Positions 35,978 to 45,309 of a DNA stretch of 64,000 nucleotides are shown here, in pieces. Under the pieces are notes generated by a model. The model was not told the DNA's origin. It saw only the letters and a list, made by a program, of their open reading frames with translations, and did no database searches. The translations under genes were made by a program, and so were the position numbers. Numbering within the stretch: the stretch's first letter is position 1; every line of letters begins with the position of its first letter. The stretch covers positions 1-64,000 of the forward strand of contig JAAVCK010000004.1 of the NCBI GenBank assembly GCA_014802325.1, written 5' to 3'. The DNA comes from Bacteroides sp. (GTDB lineage: Bacteria > Bacteroidota > Bacteroidia > Bacteroidales > Muribaculaceae).

Positions 35978-36047
35978 AGCGATAATTTTTTCCACAAATT
36001 TACCGCCGCACACCCGCGCCGTCATGCGATAACAACCCGTCACCCTA

Positions 36048-36091
36048 AGACCCCGTTCCCCAGCGTTAACTAATATTGGGGAACGGGGTCT
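36048..36091. repeat. 44-bp palindromic repeat, copy 1
   Basis: AGACCCCGTTCCCCA (36048-36062) and TGGGGAACGGGGTCT (36077-36091) form a perfect 15-bp stem around loop GCGTTAACTAATAT. The same element recurs at 36821-36864. No T-run follows on the minus strand, where it lies behind the HdeD-like gene. Confidence 0.75.
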
Positions 36092-36095
36092 AAGA

Positions 36096-36129
36096 AGCAC
36101 CGCCCTGAAGCCGTAGCCTCAGAGCGGTG
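36096..36129 (-). terminator. Hairpin after the HdeD-like gene
   Basis: GCACCGC and GCGGTGC with further inner pairs, 32 bases beyond the stop of the minus-strand gene at 36161. Confidence 0.45.
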
Positions 36130-36160
36130 CCAATATCATTTAACCAATTATTTTAGCGGC

Positions 36161-36733
36161 TTACTTGCCATCATCGTCGGTCAGACGATTGCCGGGCTTA
36201 ATCTCATAAGCGAGAGCCGACACCGTGAAACCCCAGTAGATGAATGCCAGCGAGGTAAGGAAACTTACCATCTCCATGTTCTGTATCCAGCCTGCCTCGA
36301 TAAAGAAGTAGCTGATCACGAGCATCAGAACACCGTTGACGAGATACATCCACCAGTATTTGCTGCCGCTTGCGGCCACGCCGTTGCAGAGTGCATTAAT
36401 GCCCCAGAAGGCAAATATCAGTGCTATGAAGTAAGGGAACACACTTTCAGCAAGCAATACGTTGCGCACCAGCATGAAGCCGATAAACATATCCACTACG
36501 CCTCCGGCTATCCACCAGCTCCAGCCGCGTCCGCGGTCAGGACCCGAAGCCACGAGAAGCTGAACTATACCGGCCAGAATAAGCATCCAGCCAAAAAGCA
36601 CTGAAGCCACGGCATAACCTGCCACAGGCCAGAACCAATAAGCGAATCCGCTCACTACCATTAATATACCTACTGTCAAAACCACCCACCAATAGCGGCT
36701 GGTGCCGAGGAACGATGAGAATAGAGCTTTCAT
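36161..36733 (-). CDS. HdeD-like DUF308 membrane protein
   Basis: A 190-residue inner-membrane protein with six predicted helices, grouped in three pairs as in HdeD: WWVVLTVGILMVVSGFAYWFW, VASVLFGWMLILAGIVQLLV, a GGVVDMFIGFMLV stretch, VFPYFIALIFAFWGINAL, MYLVNGVLMLVISYFFI and SFLTSLAFIYWGFTV. DUF308 proteins are linked to acid resistance in E. coli; here the role is unknown. A 44-bp palindrome lies on each side of the gene. Confidence 0.82.
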   Translation of the reverse strand: MKALFSSFLGTSRYWWVVLTVGILMVVSGFAYWFWPVAGYAVASVLFGWMLILAGIVQLLVASGPDRGRGWSWWIAGGVVDMFIGFMLVRNVLLAESVFPYFIALIFAFWGINALCNGVAASGSKYWWMYLVNGVLMLVISYFFIEAGWIQNMEMVSFLTSLAFIYWGFTVSALAYEIKPGNRLTDDDGK

Positions 36734-36820
36734 AATTTTTTAATGCTTTAGAATAATAATTCGTTTGTTTCCAATTTTTGTTTCTTTAATATTACAACGC
36801 CGTAGCGCAAAAAAAGTTTA

Positions 36821-36864
36821 AGACCCAGTTTCCCGGCGTTAACTAATATTGGGGAACGGGGTCT
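36821..36864. repeat. 44-bp palindromic repeat, copy 2, acting as GH28 terminator
   Basis: Right arm and loop are identical to copy 1; the left arm (AGACCCAGTTTCCCG) has a few mismatches. On the minus strand it comes 2 bases after the GH28 stop and is followed by TTAAACTTTTTTT, so here it can work as a rho-independent terminator. Confidence 0.7.
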
Positions 36865-36866
36865 AA

Positions 36867-38225
36867 TCACTTCACGGTCATTCCGGGTGAATCGGTGACC
36901 ACATACATCTCTCGCTCGTCGGGTTCTGCGGTCTCCACGGTCACGTTGTCGAATGTGATGTTGCACGTATGATTGAGCCAAAAACCTTTGGCGGGAAGTA
37001 TGCCCCACATGGTCGACTCCGGATAGTCGGCGATTTTCTCGTCGGCCGGAGCAGTCGTGACAGGCTGACCACCCCGGTGACGTATGCGTATGTTGCGCAG
37101 CTCCACATCTTTCACCGGATGACCTGCCACACCGGTGATCGACGATCCGGTAGGTCCGGCTTCATCTATCATTATATCGTGCAGACATATACGCTCTATT
37201 GTGCCCACGCCCGTCACAGGCACGTCGGGCGAATAAGCCCGCGCCCTGTCGGCCAGGCGTATGAATATCGGCGATTCAGTGCCGCGTATGGTTATATCGC
37301 CTATGTCGATATTGCTCATCGAGCCGCCGTCCACTATCTCCAGCACTATCGCGCCGTGGCCTATTCCGCCTTCAAAGCCGAAATATTGTGAAGACTGGTC
37401 GGCCGAAGGCTTTACGGCTATGCCGCGTATTATGATATTGCGGAAACCTCCGTTGCTCTCGGTGCCGAGTTTTATGGCATTGCAGTGGCTCGATACCACA
37501 CAGTTGCTTATCACCACGTCCTCACACATGCGTGGCGAAGTGCTCTTGAGCGTAATGGCATCGTCGTCGGAGTCGGCTATTATATCTGACACCGTCACAT
37601 CGTGACATCCGTCAAGATCCAGGGCATCATTGTTGTAATTATTGCGGTTGATCACTGTGATACCGCTTATTTTCACACGGTCACATGCCAGATAGTGCTG
37701 CATCCAGCATCCGGAATTTTTCAGCGTCACCCCCTCTACCCTTACATTGCGGCAGCATATCATGCGGAGCAGATGGGGGCGTGTGATTCCCTCGTCGTTC
37801 CACGACAGCTTCGGGAAAGCACTTCCGCGGCCATCTATAGTGCCCTCGCCGATGATAGCCACGTTCTCGGCTCCGTCGGCATAAATGAGTTGAATGGTGG
37901 GTGTGTGGGTCCGTAGCGACACGTAATCGGTTTTCACGGGTATATAATCGTTTATATCGGTGCTTCCGTAGAGCGTGGCACCGTTTTCAAGCCTGAGAGT
38001 GACATTGCTTCGCAGAAATATGCTACCGGTCTTATAACTTCCGGCCGGCACTGACACGGTGCCTCCGCCCGAGGCGCTGCATGTATCTATGGCTTTCTGT
38101 ATGGCCGAAGTACTGAGCACTGTGGTATCGCTCACAGCTCCGCAGGCGGTAATATCATACACGGCTGCCGACGACGCCAGCCATGCCGACGCAGCTGAAA
38201 TTATCGCTATAACAAACTTTTTCAT
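36867..38225 (-). CDS. Secreted GH28 family polygalacturonase-like enzyme
   Basis: A 452-residue secreted right-handed beta-helix protein. The N-terminal TACGAVSDTTVLSTSAIQKAI is typical for pectin GH28. Catalytic region: YNNDALDLDGC (N-N-D, for NTD), DSDDDAITLKS (DD) and SSHCNAIKLGTES in the place of GHG, then RNIIIRG. This variant set is seen in Bacteroides GH28 enzymes acting on rhamnogalacturonan or other pectin parts, so the exact substrate is open. Promoter TACTTTTG (38263-38256, minus) and a palindrome terminator frame the gene. Confidence 0.85.
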   Translation of the reverse strand: MKKFVIAIISAASAWLASSAAVYDITACGAVSDTTVLSTSAIQKAIDTCSASGGGTVSVPAGSYKTGSIFLRSNVTLRLENGATLYGSTDINDYIPVKTDYVSLRTHTPTIQLIYADGAENVAIIGEGTIDGRGSAFPKLSWNDEGITRPHLLRMICCRNVRVEGVTLKNSGCWMQHYLACDRVKISGITVINRNNYNNDALDLDGCHDVTVSDIIADSDDDAITLKSTSPRMCEDVVISNCVVSSHCNAIKLGTESNGGFRNIIIRGIAVKPSADQSSQYFGFEGGIGHGAIVLEIVDGGSMSNIDIGDITIRGTESPIFIRLADRARAYSPDVPVTGVGTIERICLHDIMIDEAGPTGSSITGVAGHPVKDVELRNIRIRHRGGQPVTTAPADEKIADYPESTMWGILPAKGFWLNHTCNITFDNVTVETAEPDEREMYVVTDSPGMTVK

Positions 38226-38255
38226 AAGCGGTGGTGAATAGGATTTTTACTCTCA

Positions 38256-38263
38256 CAAAAGTA
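38256..38263 (-). promoter_or_regulatory. -7 box (TACTTTTG) of the GH28 gene
   Basis: On the minus strand 30 bases before the ATG at 38225; a match to TAnnTTTG. Confidence 0.5.
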
Positions 38264-38358
38264 GTAAAAAATTCCACCTTCCTACCAATATCGTATAAAA
38301 ATACCTCCGGATGATCGAGTGTCAGTCCGGAGGTGATTATATGCTTATAAAATATGTA

Positions 38359-40020
38359 TCAGAATCGTGCGCCTATCGTGAGGATAAACGAATTATCGTT
38401 GAGCACCAGTCGGTCAGACGGTGCGGTGACAAATGCATTTGGCTCAAGATTTTCCACGTAGTTGGTAAATGCCTGATACTTGCTGCGGCGATAGCGGTGC
38501 ACGTAGGCCAGGTCGGCATAGAAATTCTTGTAGTGATAGCCCAGACCGCAGGTGACGAGCTGAGTTGAGCGGTCGAGTGTAAACGCCGGCTGAGCACATG
38601 TGTCGTCAGCGCCGGCTGTGAATACCACCTCATCGCCGTTCATCACGGTTTCCTTCACGGGCGAGGACTCATAGGAATATCCCGCGCGTGCGCTCCATGA
38701 GTTTGACAGACGATATTCCACACCCAGACGGAGGGTATTTGAAGCCTCATAATAATTCTTTATATCGCCGTTGATGTCACCGAGTTTATATCCGTTTCCC
38801 GACTTTACGGTCATAGAGGGATATGCACGATATTCGTAGTCGGCGCTCACTATGGCGCGTCCGCCTATCACACCGGTCACACCGGCCATAAGCCTCCACG
38901 GCGAGCGCAGTTTCCAGTCAAATACATCGAGGTAGCCGTAGTCGGTGAAATTGGTGTAGTCAGTTACCGTGGCCGACGAAATCACCGCCCCCGCGGGATA
39001 TGAAGGCGACGTATAGTCATATCCGGCCGCTGCCATTCCCTCGGTCGTGAGGCTGTACCATGTGGGTGTATGCACGGCCAGACCTATGCGCAGTTCGTTG
39101 ATGGGTTTTACTATGAGTCCGAACTTCACATTAAATCCGTTGCCGTAGATATGTTTCCAGTTGTTGAGACCATATGATGCAGTGCCTTGGGTTATGGTGT
39201 TGCCGCCGTCGGAGGGCACGTCGGCGTTGTCGATAGCCTCGCCGTAATAAGCGTTCTGACGATACTGCAAGTCAGTGATGCCGAAGCCTATGCCCCAGTA
39301 CACCACATCTTTTATATTACCGCCGAAGTTGATGGAGTATTCATCCACATATCCCTTCTCCTCTATGTCATATTCGGCCGTGCCGGTGGAATTGTCGTAA
39401 TTATACAGTCCGTAGTAATCGGCCAGGTCGGGATCGGTGGTAGGTGTGTTGATGCCATAGGAATTATACATCAGAATACCCAGCCACGGGGCTGACGACT
39501 GAGAATAAGGATTATATGAGCTGCCGAATGCGTCAATTTCGCGGGGTGTATAGCCGTCGTAGGTCATATAGTCGGCCACATAGTTGGTGAGCGAAGTTCC
39601 CAGATCGTTCCACGAGCCGCGGTATCTGCGGTCAAACGACGCCATTCGCGTATAGCTGAATCCCCAGTTGAAATAAGTCATGGCACTCTGCGAACCTATT
39701 GAATAGGCACCCACATAGCCGATATTGTTGAAATTAAAATCGGTTTTTGACCAACTGCCGTTGATAGAGTTGGTCGATGATGCCGTGACATCTATCGTAG
39801 CCGATATATCGCTGCTTCGGTATACGCCTATACCGGCAGGATTCTGATTGAGGGTGCTTATATCGCCGCCGAGAGCCGTGAAGGCTCCGGCCATTGACAT
39901 GTAGTGGGCTGTGCCGCGCATATCGCTCTGCGACACGGCAAAGGCATCGAGAGCCGACTGGGCGGCGGCGCTGCCCGCACACAGCGAGGCCACAGTGAGA
40001 GCCAGAATATTTTTGTTCAT
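38359..40020 (-). CDS. OmpP1/FadL-type outer-membrane protein
   Basis: A 553-residue beta-barrel protein with signal peptide. The N-terminal GTAHYMSMAGAFTALGGDISTLNQNPAGIGVYRSSD is the FadL/OmpP1 hallmark (the plug with NPAG). The rest is beta-rich with many aromatics, and the C-terminus ends in LTIGARF, with a final Phe for barrel insertion. It should bring hydrophobic compounds across the outer membrane. It is followed by a terminator-like CCTCCGG...CCGGAGG (38306-38333). Confidence 0.85.
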   Translation of the reverse strand: MNKNILALTVASLCAGSAAAQSALDAFAVSQSDMRGTAHYMSMAGAFTALGGDISTLNQNPAGIGVYRSSDISATIDVTASSTNSINGSWSKTDFNFNNIGYVGAYSIGSQSAMTYFNWGFSYTRMASFDRRYRGSWNDLGTSLTNYVADYMTYDGYTPREIDAFGSSYNPYSQSSAPWLGILMYNSYGINTPTTDPDLADYYGLYNYDNSTGTAEYDIEEKGYVDEYSINFGGNIKDVVYWGIGFGITDLQYRQNAYYGEAIDNADVPSDGGNTITQGTASYGLNNWKHIYGNGFNVKFGLIVKPINELRIGLAVHTPTWYSLTTEGMAAAGYDYTSPSYPAGAVISSATVTDYTNFTDYGYLDVFDWKLRSPWRLMAGVTGVIGGRAIVSADYEYRAYPSMTVKSGNGYKLGDINGDIKNYYEASNTLRLGVEYRLSNSWSARAGYSYESSPVKETVMNGDEVVFTAGADDTCAQPAFTLDRSTQLVTCGLGYHYKNFYADLAYVHRYRRSKYQAFTNYVENLEPNAFVTAPSDRLVLNDNSFILTIGARF

Positions 40021-40083
40021 CTTATCGAGATTGTATATGATTACAAAATTGGGATTTGTATATTACCATGCAGCGATGCATTA

Positions 40084-41139
40084 TCAGTGACGTCCGCGAC
40101 CTCCGCCTGCACTACCGCCGCGCGAACCACCCATGCTGCCGCCGCGCGATCCGCCGCCGTAGCTGCCTGACGATCTGCCGCCACCCGAGCCGGTGGAGGG
40201 ACGATAGGAGCTACCCGAAGAGTTGCCTGTCGACGGACGGTAGGTGTTCGTGCCGGTCGACGTGCCGGCTCCCGGACGGGTGCCGGTTGACGGACGGGTA
40301 GAGGGAGCGACGGTAGTGCCGCTCGTCCCGGGTCGCAAGCCACCGGTAGCTCCGGGGCGGTAACCGCCGGCCACCGTGGATGCACCTCCCGAAATTCCGG
40401 GGCGAGAGCCAGAGGTGGCAGGGCGTGTCATAGTGCCGCCGTAGCCGGGACGTGATGCCGTAGAGCCCGGATGACGGGGATTGAAGTTATGTACCGGACG
40501 GGTATATCCTGCTCCCCAGTTATTATTGTAGCCCCAGTGGCCACCCCAGCTCCAGCCCCACGACGGACCCCAGCTCCATGAGGGACCCCAGTTCCACGCG
40601 AAGCCCCAGCCCGGGCCGTAATAGGGATAATAATAGGGATCATACCAGCTGCCCCAATACCAGGCCGAGTTCCATCGCCAGGGTGAGTAATACCACGGCG
40701 AAGCGCTCCATCCGGGGTAGAAATAATCATATCCCCAGTAGTTTGACGGGGTGTTGACATATACGTTCACCGTAGTGGGCTCGGTGAAATATATTTCTGC
40801 GAGTTCGCCGTCGCCCACCAGACTCACTATATCGGGGTTATAGAATTTCTCTATGCGGCGCGTATATGTGAAGTCGGTGGCGGTGGTGTCGGCTGCAAGG
40901 GCGGCCGTATCTACCGCAAACACTCCGCGACGGTTGTAGGCGTCTACGCTTATGTTGCGCGTACCGTCTACCGTATACGTATCGGCCGGTGCATATGCAG
41001 CCGGCGCGGTGACCGCGGCAGGGCTGGATTGCTTAGCCTTCGATGAATCGTAGGTAATATCGTCGAAAAACGACTGACCCCACGATACGGCAGCTGTCAT
41101 CACAGCCGCCACAAGGATGTATAATCGTTTTGCTTTCAT
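40084..41139 (-). CDS. Secreted W/G/Y- then R/P/G/S/T-rich low-complexity protein
   Basis: A 351-residue protein with a signal peptide. Residues about 60-130 look like a folded domain (FYNPDIVSLVGDGELAEIYF). Residues about 130-215 are extremely rich in W, Y, G and P (for example YWGSWYDPYYYPYYGPG, and WNWGPSWSWGPSWGWSWGG). The last 130 residues are rich in S, T, G, R and P, ending with RGG repeats. Such proteins recur in Bacteroidales beside porins; no function is established. TATCTTTG at 41212-41205 (minus) may be its promoter. The antisense frames here are artefacts of its composition. Confidence 0.75.
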   Translation of the reverse strand: MKAKRLYILVAAVMTAAVSWGQSFFDDITYDSSKAKQSSPAAVTAPAAYAPADTYTVDGTRNISVDAYNRRGVFAVDTAALAADTTATDFTYTRRIEKFYNPDIVSLVGDGELAEIYFTEPTTVNVYVNTPSNYWGYDYFYPGWSASPWYYSPWRWNSAWYWGSWYDPYYYPYYGPGWGFAWNWGPSWSWGPSWGWSWGGHWGYNNNWGAGYTRPVHNFNPRHPGSTASRPGYGGTMTRPATSGSRPGISGGASTVAGGYRPGATGGLRPGTSGTTVAPSTRPSTGTRPGAGTSTGTNTYRPSTGNSSGSSYRPSTGSGGGRSSGSYGGGSRGGSMGGSRGGSAGGGRGRH

Positions 41140-41204
41140 ATTTTCAGTCCTCCTGAATAAATAGTTATCATATAATTAGACAGATAATCATCTGCAAAGT
41201 TTAA

Positions 41205-41212
41205 CAAAGATA
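41205..41212 (-). promoter_or_regulatory. -7 box (TATCTTTG) upstream of the W/G/Y-rich gene
   Basis: On the minus strand 65 bases before the ATG at 41139. No upstream TTTG at the right distance is clear. Confidence 0.4.
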
Positions 41213-41356
41213 ATGATATTTATTATAAATACTTGCTCTTTAAAGCGATTTTAACAATTTTACTCTGCGCGAATATGTTTTTGCAGGGATATTAAGAGTT
41301 GGTGAACAGGCAGCGCCTTGTGTTTGTTAATTGTTTATAATAATATCTCCCTGAAA

Positions 41357-44300
41357 ATGAAACAGAAAAAATTACAGACCATGGATGGCTGCACAGCAGC
41401 TGCCTACGTGGCCTACGCCATGAGCGAGGTCGCCACCATTTATCCTATTACCCCTATAGCCTCGATGGGCGAGGTGGCCGACAAATGGGCCATGCAGGGA
41501 CGGCTGAATATTTTCGGCGGAAAACTCGATATCAGGGAGATGGAAAGCGAGCTCGGTGCCGCGGGAGCCACTCACGGCGCTCTGGCCGCAGGCTCGTTTG
41601 CTACCACTTTCACGTCGTCGCAGGGCCTGATGCTCATGATACCCAACATGTATAAGATTTCTGGCGAACTGCTTCCGGGCGTGTTTCATGTCGGGACACG
41701 TTCGCTTGCCACACACGCTCTCAGCATATTCGGTGACCACCAGGATGTGATGGCGTGCCGCGCCACAGGATTTGCATTCCTTGCATCGGCTTCGGTGCAA
41801 GAGACTATGGATCTCGCGCTCGTGGCTCACCTCGCCGCTATCGACGGCAGTCTGCCCGTGGTACATTTCTTCGACGGATGGCGCACATCAAATGAGCTTG
41901 CCACCATCGAGCCTATTCCGTATGACACCATGGCTGCAATGACCGATATGGACAAGGTGAAGCAATTCCGCAGCCGCGGCATGAATCCGGAGCACCCTGA
42001 TCTCCGCGGCTCCGCTCAGAATTCCGACGTTTATTTCCAGAATCGCGAGGCAGCCAACCGCTATTACGATGCATTCTCCTCGATAGTGCAGAGTGCCATG
42101 GACAAGGTTGCAGCCGCTACCGGCCGGCAGTATCACACTGTAGATTACGTCGGAGCGCCTGACGCAACGGATGTTATCGTCTCTATGGGCTCGTCGACCG
42201 AAGTGGTGGAGGATGCGGTCAATTATCTTAATTCCACCGGCCGCAAGACGGGTGTGATAAAAATTCGTCTTTACCGACCGTTTCCGACCGATGCTTTTAT
42301 GGCTGCACTGCCACCTACGGTTGAGCGAATAGCCGTGCTCGACCGCACTAAAGAGCCCGGATCGGCAGGCGAACCGCTATATCTCGACGTTGCTGCCACG
42401 GTACTGTCCTCAGGCCGTCAGATCAAAGTGATAGGCGGTCGCTACGGACTCGGCAGCAAGGCATTTGACCCCGAAATGGCTAAGTCCGTCTTCGATTATC
42501 TCACAGGCGAAAGCGCCCGCCATAATTTCACCGTTGGTATCACCGACGATGTGACTCATCTCTCGCTTGACACCGACGGCACCCGCATTGCCACCCTGCC
42601 GGCCGATGTGACTCAGGCTGTATTCTACGGCATGGGTAGCGACGGCACGGTAGGCGCTACTAAACAGCTGGCCTCGATTATCACCGATGTAGCCTCGCTC
42701 TACACCCAGAGCTATTTCACCTATTCGGCCAAGAAGTCGGGCGGCTACACGGTGTCGCAGTTCCGTGTGGCGCCCCACCCTATCCGCGCGGCCTATTCCA
42801 TCAAGGACGCCGACTATGTGGGCTGCAACAAAGACGTGTATGTGGATCGCTTCGATATGCTTGCCAATCTCAGACCCGGAGGTATATTCGTGCTCAATTC
42901 ATCATGGACCGCCGCCGATATGGACACTCATCTCCCTGCGCGGCTGCGGCGTGACATCGCCTCGAAGAAAGTGAGATTCTACAATGTCAACGCCCGCGAC
43001 GTGGCCGAGAAAAACGGTCTGGGCGTGCGCATCAATACCATCATGGCCACCGTCTACCTGCATCTGATGGACTCGCCCGAAATGCCGTTTGCCAAAACCG
43101 TCGAAGCATTCAAGGCTCTCGTTTCGTCGACCTACATGCACGAAGGAGGCGACGTAGTGAAGTGTAATCTCGCGGCGATAGACGCTGCCGTAGCTGCCGT
43201 GACTCCAATCGACTATCCGGCATCGTGGGCCTCTGCTACCGATGCGCCTGCGCCCGACAAGACCGGCGTGCCTGAGTTTGTCAGCAAGATAGCCCGTCCA
43301 TGCAACCGACTCGAAGGCAACAGCCTGCCCGTATCGCTCTTCACACCCGACGGCACCATGCCTATGGGCACTACCGCCTACGAAAAGCGACGTATCGCCA
43401 ATAATATTCCGGCTTGGGATTCTCAGAAATGCGTGCAGTGCACACGCTGCTCTCTCGTGTGCTCCCACGCCGCCATCCGCCCCTATCTCCTTACCGATGC
43501 CGAGAAAGTCGGCGCTCCGGCCGGATTTGTCACGGTCGAAGCTCACGCTCCGGCTCTCAAGGGACTGAATTACCGCATTCAGGTGTATCCTGACGACTGT
43601 ACAGGCTGCGGCTCGTGTGCCACAGTGTGTCCCGGCAAGGCTCTCGACATGGTGCCCATCGCTACCATCCGTGACCAACAGGCCACCATGCTCGACTATG
43701 CCGAAAATCATGTGTCGCTCAAAGAAAACCTTATGCCGCGCGATTCAGTGATAGGCTCGCAGCTCCGCCAGCCGCTCATGCAGTTCTCGGGGGCTTGCGG
43801 CGGTTGTGGCGAGACTCCCTACGTCAAACTCATCACTCAGCTTTTCGGCGAACGCATGCTCATAGCCAATGCTACAGGGTGCAGCTCCATTTGGGGTGCT
43901 AATTTCCCGAGCAATGCCTACTGCGTTAACTCACAGGGTCACGGCCCTGCATGGGGCAACTCGCTCTTCGAGGATAACGCCGAGTATGGTTTCGGTATGG
44001 CTTGCGCTCTCGAATCACGACGCTCCGAACTTGCCGCCACCATCGGCGCTATTGCCGACGATCAGTCGGTCAACGCGGATATCCGACAGGCAGCCCGCGC
44101 TTGGGTCGACGGCATGAACGACGCTGCCACCTCGGCTTCAGCCGGTGCGAAACTGCTCTCGCTCATCAAGGCTCAGCCAGCTTCGGCCGCGTTCAGCAAG
44201 GTGACTGATAATGCCGATATACTTACCAAGAAGTCTATCTGGGCTATCGGTGGCGACGGCTGGGCTTACGACATAGGATTCGCGGGGCTTGACCACGTGC

Positions 44301-44884
44301 TCGCTCAGGACAAAGACATTAATATTCTGGTCATGGATACCGAGTGCTACTCCAACACCGGCGGACAGATGTCAAAAGCCACGCCTATAAGCGCCGTGAT
44401 GAAATACGCCGCCGACGGCAAGCGCACTTACAAGAAAGATCTCGGACGAATGATGATGACCTACGGAAATGTCTATGTGGCTTCGATAGCTCTTGGCGCC
44501 AACTATGCTCAGGCCATAAAGGCTCTCGCTGAAGCCGAGGCATATCCCGGTCCGTCGATTGTGATAGCCTACTGCCCGTGTATCAACCACGGTATCCGTT
44601 CAGGCATGAGCCACTCCATAGTTGAGGAAAATCTCGCGGTGCAGACCGGATATTGGCAGCTCTACCGATACAACCCCGCGCTGACTGCGCAGGGCAAGAA
44701 TCCCCTTACGGTGGATGCTCCCGCTCCCGACGGAAACCTGCTGACATTCCTCAACGGTGAAGACCGCTACGCCGATCTCCGCATGGTCGATCCTAAGGAA
44801 GCGGCAATACTCCAGCCTGATCTACGCACCCGCACCGCACTGATCTACAACACGCTCCTGACTCAATCCCGTCAGAATTCGTAG
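41357..44884 (+). CDS. nifJ: Pyruvate:ferredoxin (flavodoxin) oxidoreductase
   Basis: A 1175-residue single-chain enzyme that oxidises pyruvate to acetyl-CoA and CO2 and reduces ferredoxin. The start is ATG 41357 (MKQKKLQTMDGCTAAAYVAY). Domain I has YPITPIASMGEVAD; the ferredoxin domain holds CVQCTRCSLVC and CTGCGSCATVCPG for two 4Fe-4S clusters (the first lacks the usual Pro after its fourth Cys); the third cluster uses CGGCGE and later Cys. The TPP-binding part has GDGWAYDIGFAGLDHVL and NTGGQMSKATP. It is the expected enzyme of anaerobic sugar fermentation. Confidence 0.95.
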   Translation: MKQKKLQTMDGCTAAAYVAYAMSEVATIYPITPIASMGEVADKWAMQGRLNIFGGKLDIREMESELGAAGATHGALAAGSFATTFTSSQGLMLMIPNMYKISGELLPGVFHVGTRSLATHALSIFGDHQDVMACRATGFAFLASASVQETMDLALVAHLAAIDGSLPVVHFFDGWRTSNELATIEPIPYDTMAAMTDMDKVKQFRSRGMNPEHPDLRGSAQNSDVYFQNREAANRYYDAFSSIVQSAMDKVAAATGRQYHTVDYVGAPDATDVIVSMGSSTEVVEDAVNYLNSTGRKTGVIKIRLYRPFPTDAFMAALPPTVERIAVLDRTKEPGSAGEPLYLDVAATVLSSGRQIKVIGGRYGLGSKAFDPEMAKSVFDYLTGESARHNFTVGITDDVTHLSLDTDGTRIATLPADVTQAVFYGMGSDGTVGATKQLASIITDVASLYTQSYFTYSAKKSGGYTVSQFRVAPHPIRAAYSIKDADYVGCNKDVYVDRFDMLANLRPGGIFVLNSSWTAADMDTHLPARLRRDIASKKVRFYNVNARDVAEKNGLGVRINTIMATVYLHLMDSPEMPFAKTVEAFKALVSSTYMHEGGDVVKCNLAAIDAAVAAVTPIDYPASWASATDAPAPDKTGVPEFVSKIARPCNRLEGNSLPVSLFTPDGTMPMGTTAYEKRRIANNIPAWDSQKCVQCTRCSLVCSHAAIRPYLLTDAEKVGAPAGFVTVEAHAPALKGLNYRIQVYPDDCTGCGSCATVCPGKALDMVPIATIRDQQATMLDYAENHVSLKENLMPRDSVIGSQLRQPLMQFSGACGGCGETPYVKLITQLFGERMLIANATGCSSIWGANFPSNAYCVNSQGHGPAWGNSLFEDNAEYGFGMACALESRRSELAATIGAIADDQSVNADIRQAARAWVDGMNDAATSASAGAKLLSLIKAQPASAAFSKVTDNADILTKKSIWAIGGDGWAYDIGFAGLDHVLAQDKDINILVMDTECYSNTGGQMSKATPISAVMKYAADGKRTYKKDLGRMMMTYGNVYVASIALGANYAQAIKALAEAEAYPGPSIVIAYCPCINHGIRSGMSHSIVEENLAVQTGYWQLYRYNPALTAQGKNPLTVDAPAPDGNLLTFLNGEDRYADLRMVDPKEAAILQPDLRTRTALIYNTLLTQSRQNS

Positions 44885-45309
44885 AAACAATGGCACATGC
44901 CATATTTTTTCCATCAGCATAAATAATACTGACCCTCTTTTTCACGGGAGCGCCCGAGCTTTGGCTTCGGCGCCACCCGATTACACAAACCGGTAAATAC
45001 AATAAAAAAGCAAAGGGTAGCCTCACGGTCACCCTTTACTGCTTACACATAGTACTTAACGTCAGTGGATTTTCGTTTTATGCTTTCTTTTGTCTTACAA
45101 AATTAAAGCATATTGTTAAATTATGCAAGCGCAGATGATGTTTTTTCAGCCGTAATACAATATGTATTAACACAAAAAGGGTCGCCACGATTCGGCGACC
45201 CTTAATTTTATTAAACTTTTGAAAGTGTTGATTTAATTTTCAAAACTTTTTGCAATCAGAAAGAATAAATTTATAGCAAATAGCTCAATGAGTTAAAATA
45301 CGTTAAATC
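44885..45309. other. 425-base gap holding two terminator hairpins
   Basis: AAAGGGT...ACCCTTT (45012-45039) could end nifJ. The second, AAGGGTCGCC / GGCGACCCTT (45177-45203) with flanking A and T runs, could act in both directions between convergent nifJ and the GH13 gene. I see no gene here. Confidence 0.55.
45177..45210. terminator. Bidirectional intrinsic terminator between nifJ and the GH13 gene
   Basis: A perfect 10-bp stem AAGGGTCGCC / GGCGACCCTT around ACGATTC. AAAA before it and TTTTATT after it give U-tracts in both directions. Confidence 0.75.

Noticed and set aside
42902-43711. 269-codon open frame antisense to nifJ
   Set aside because: Shadow of the oxidoreductase gene; rich in His, Gly and Arg, with no domain or promoter.
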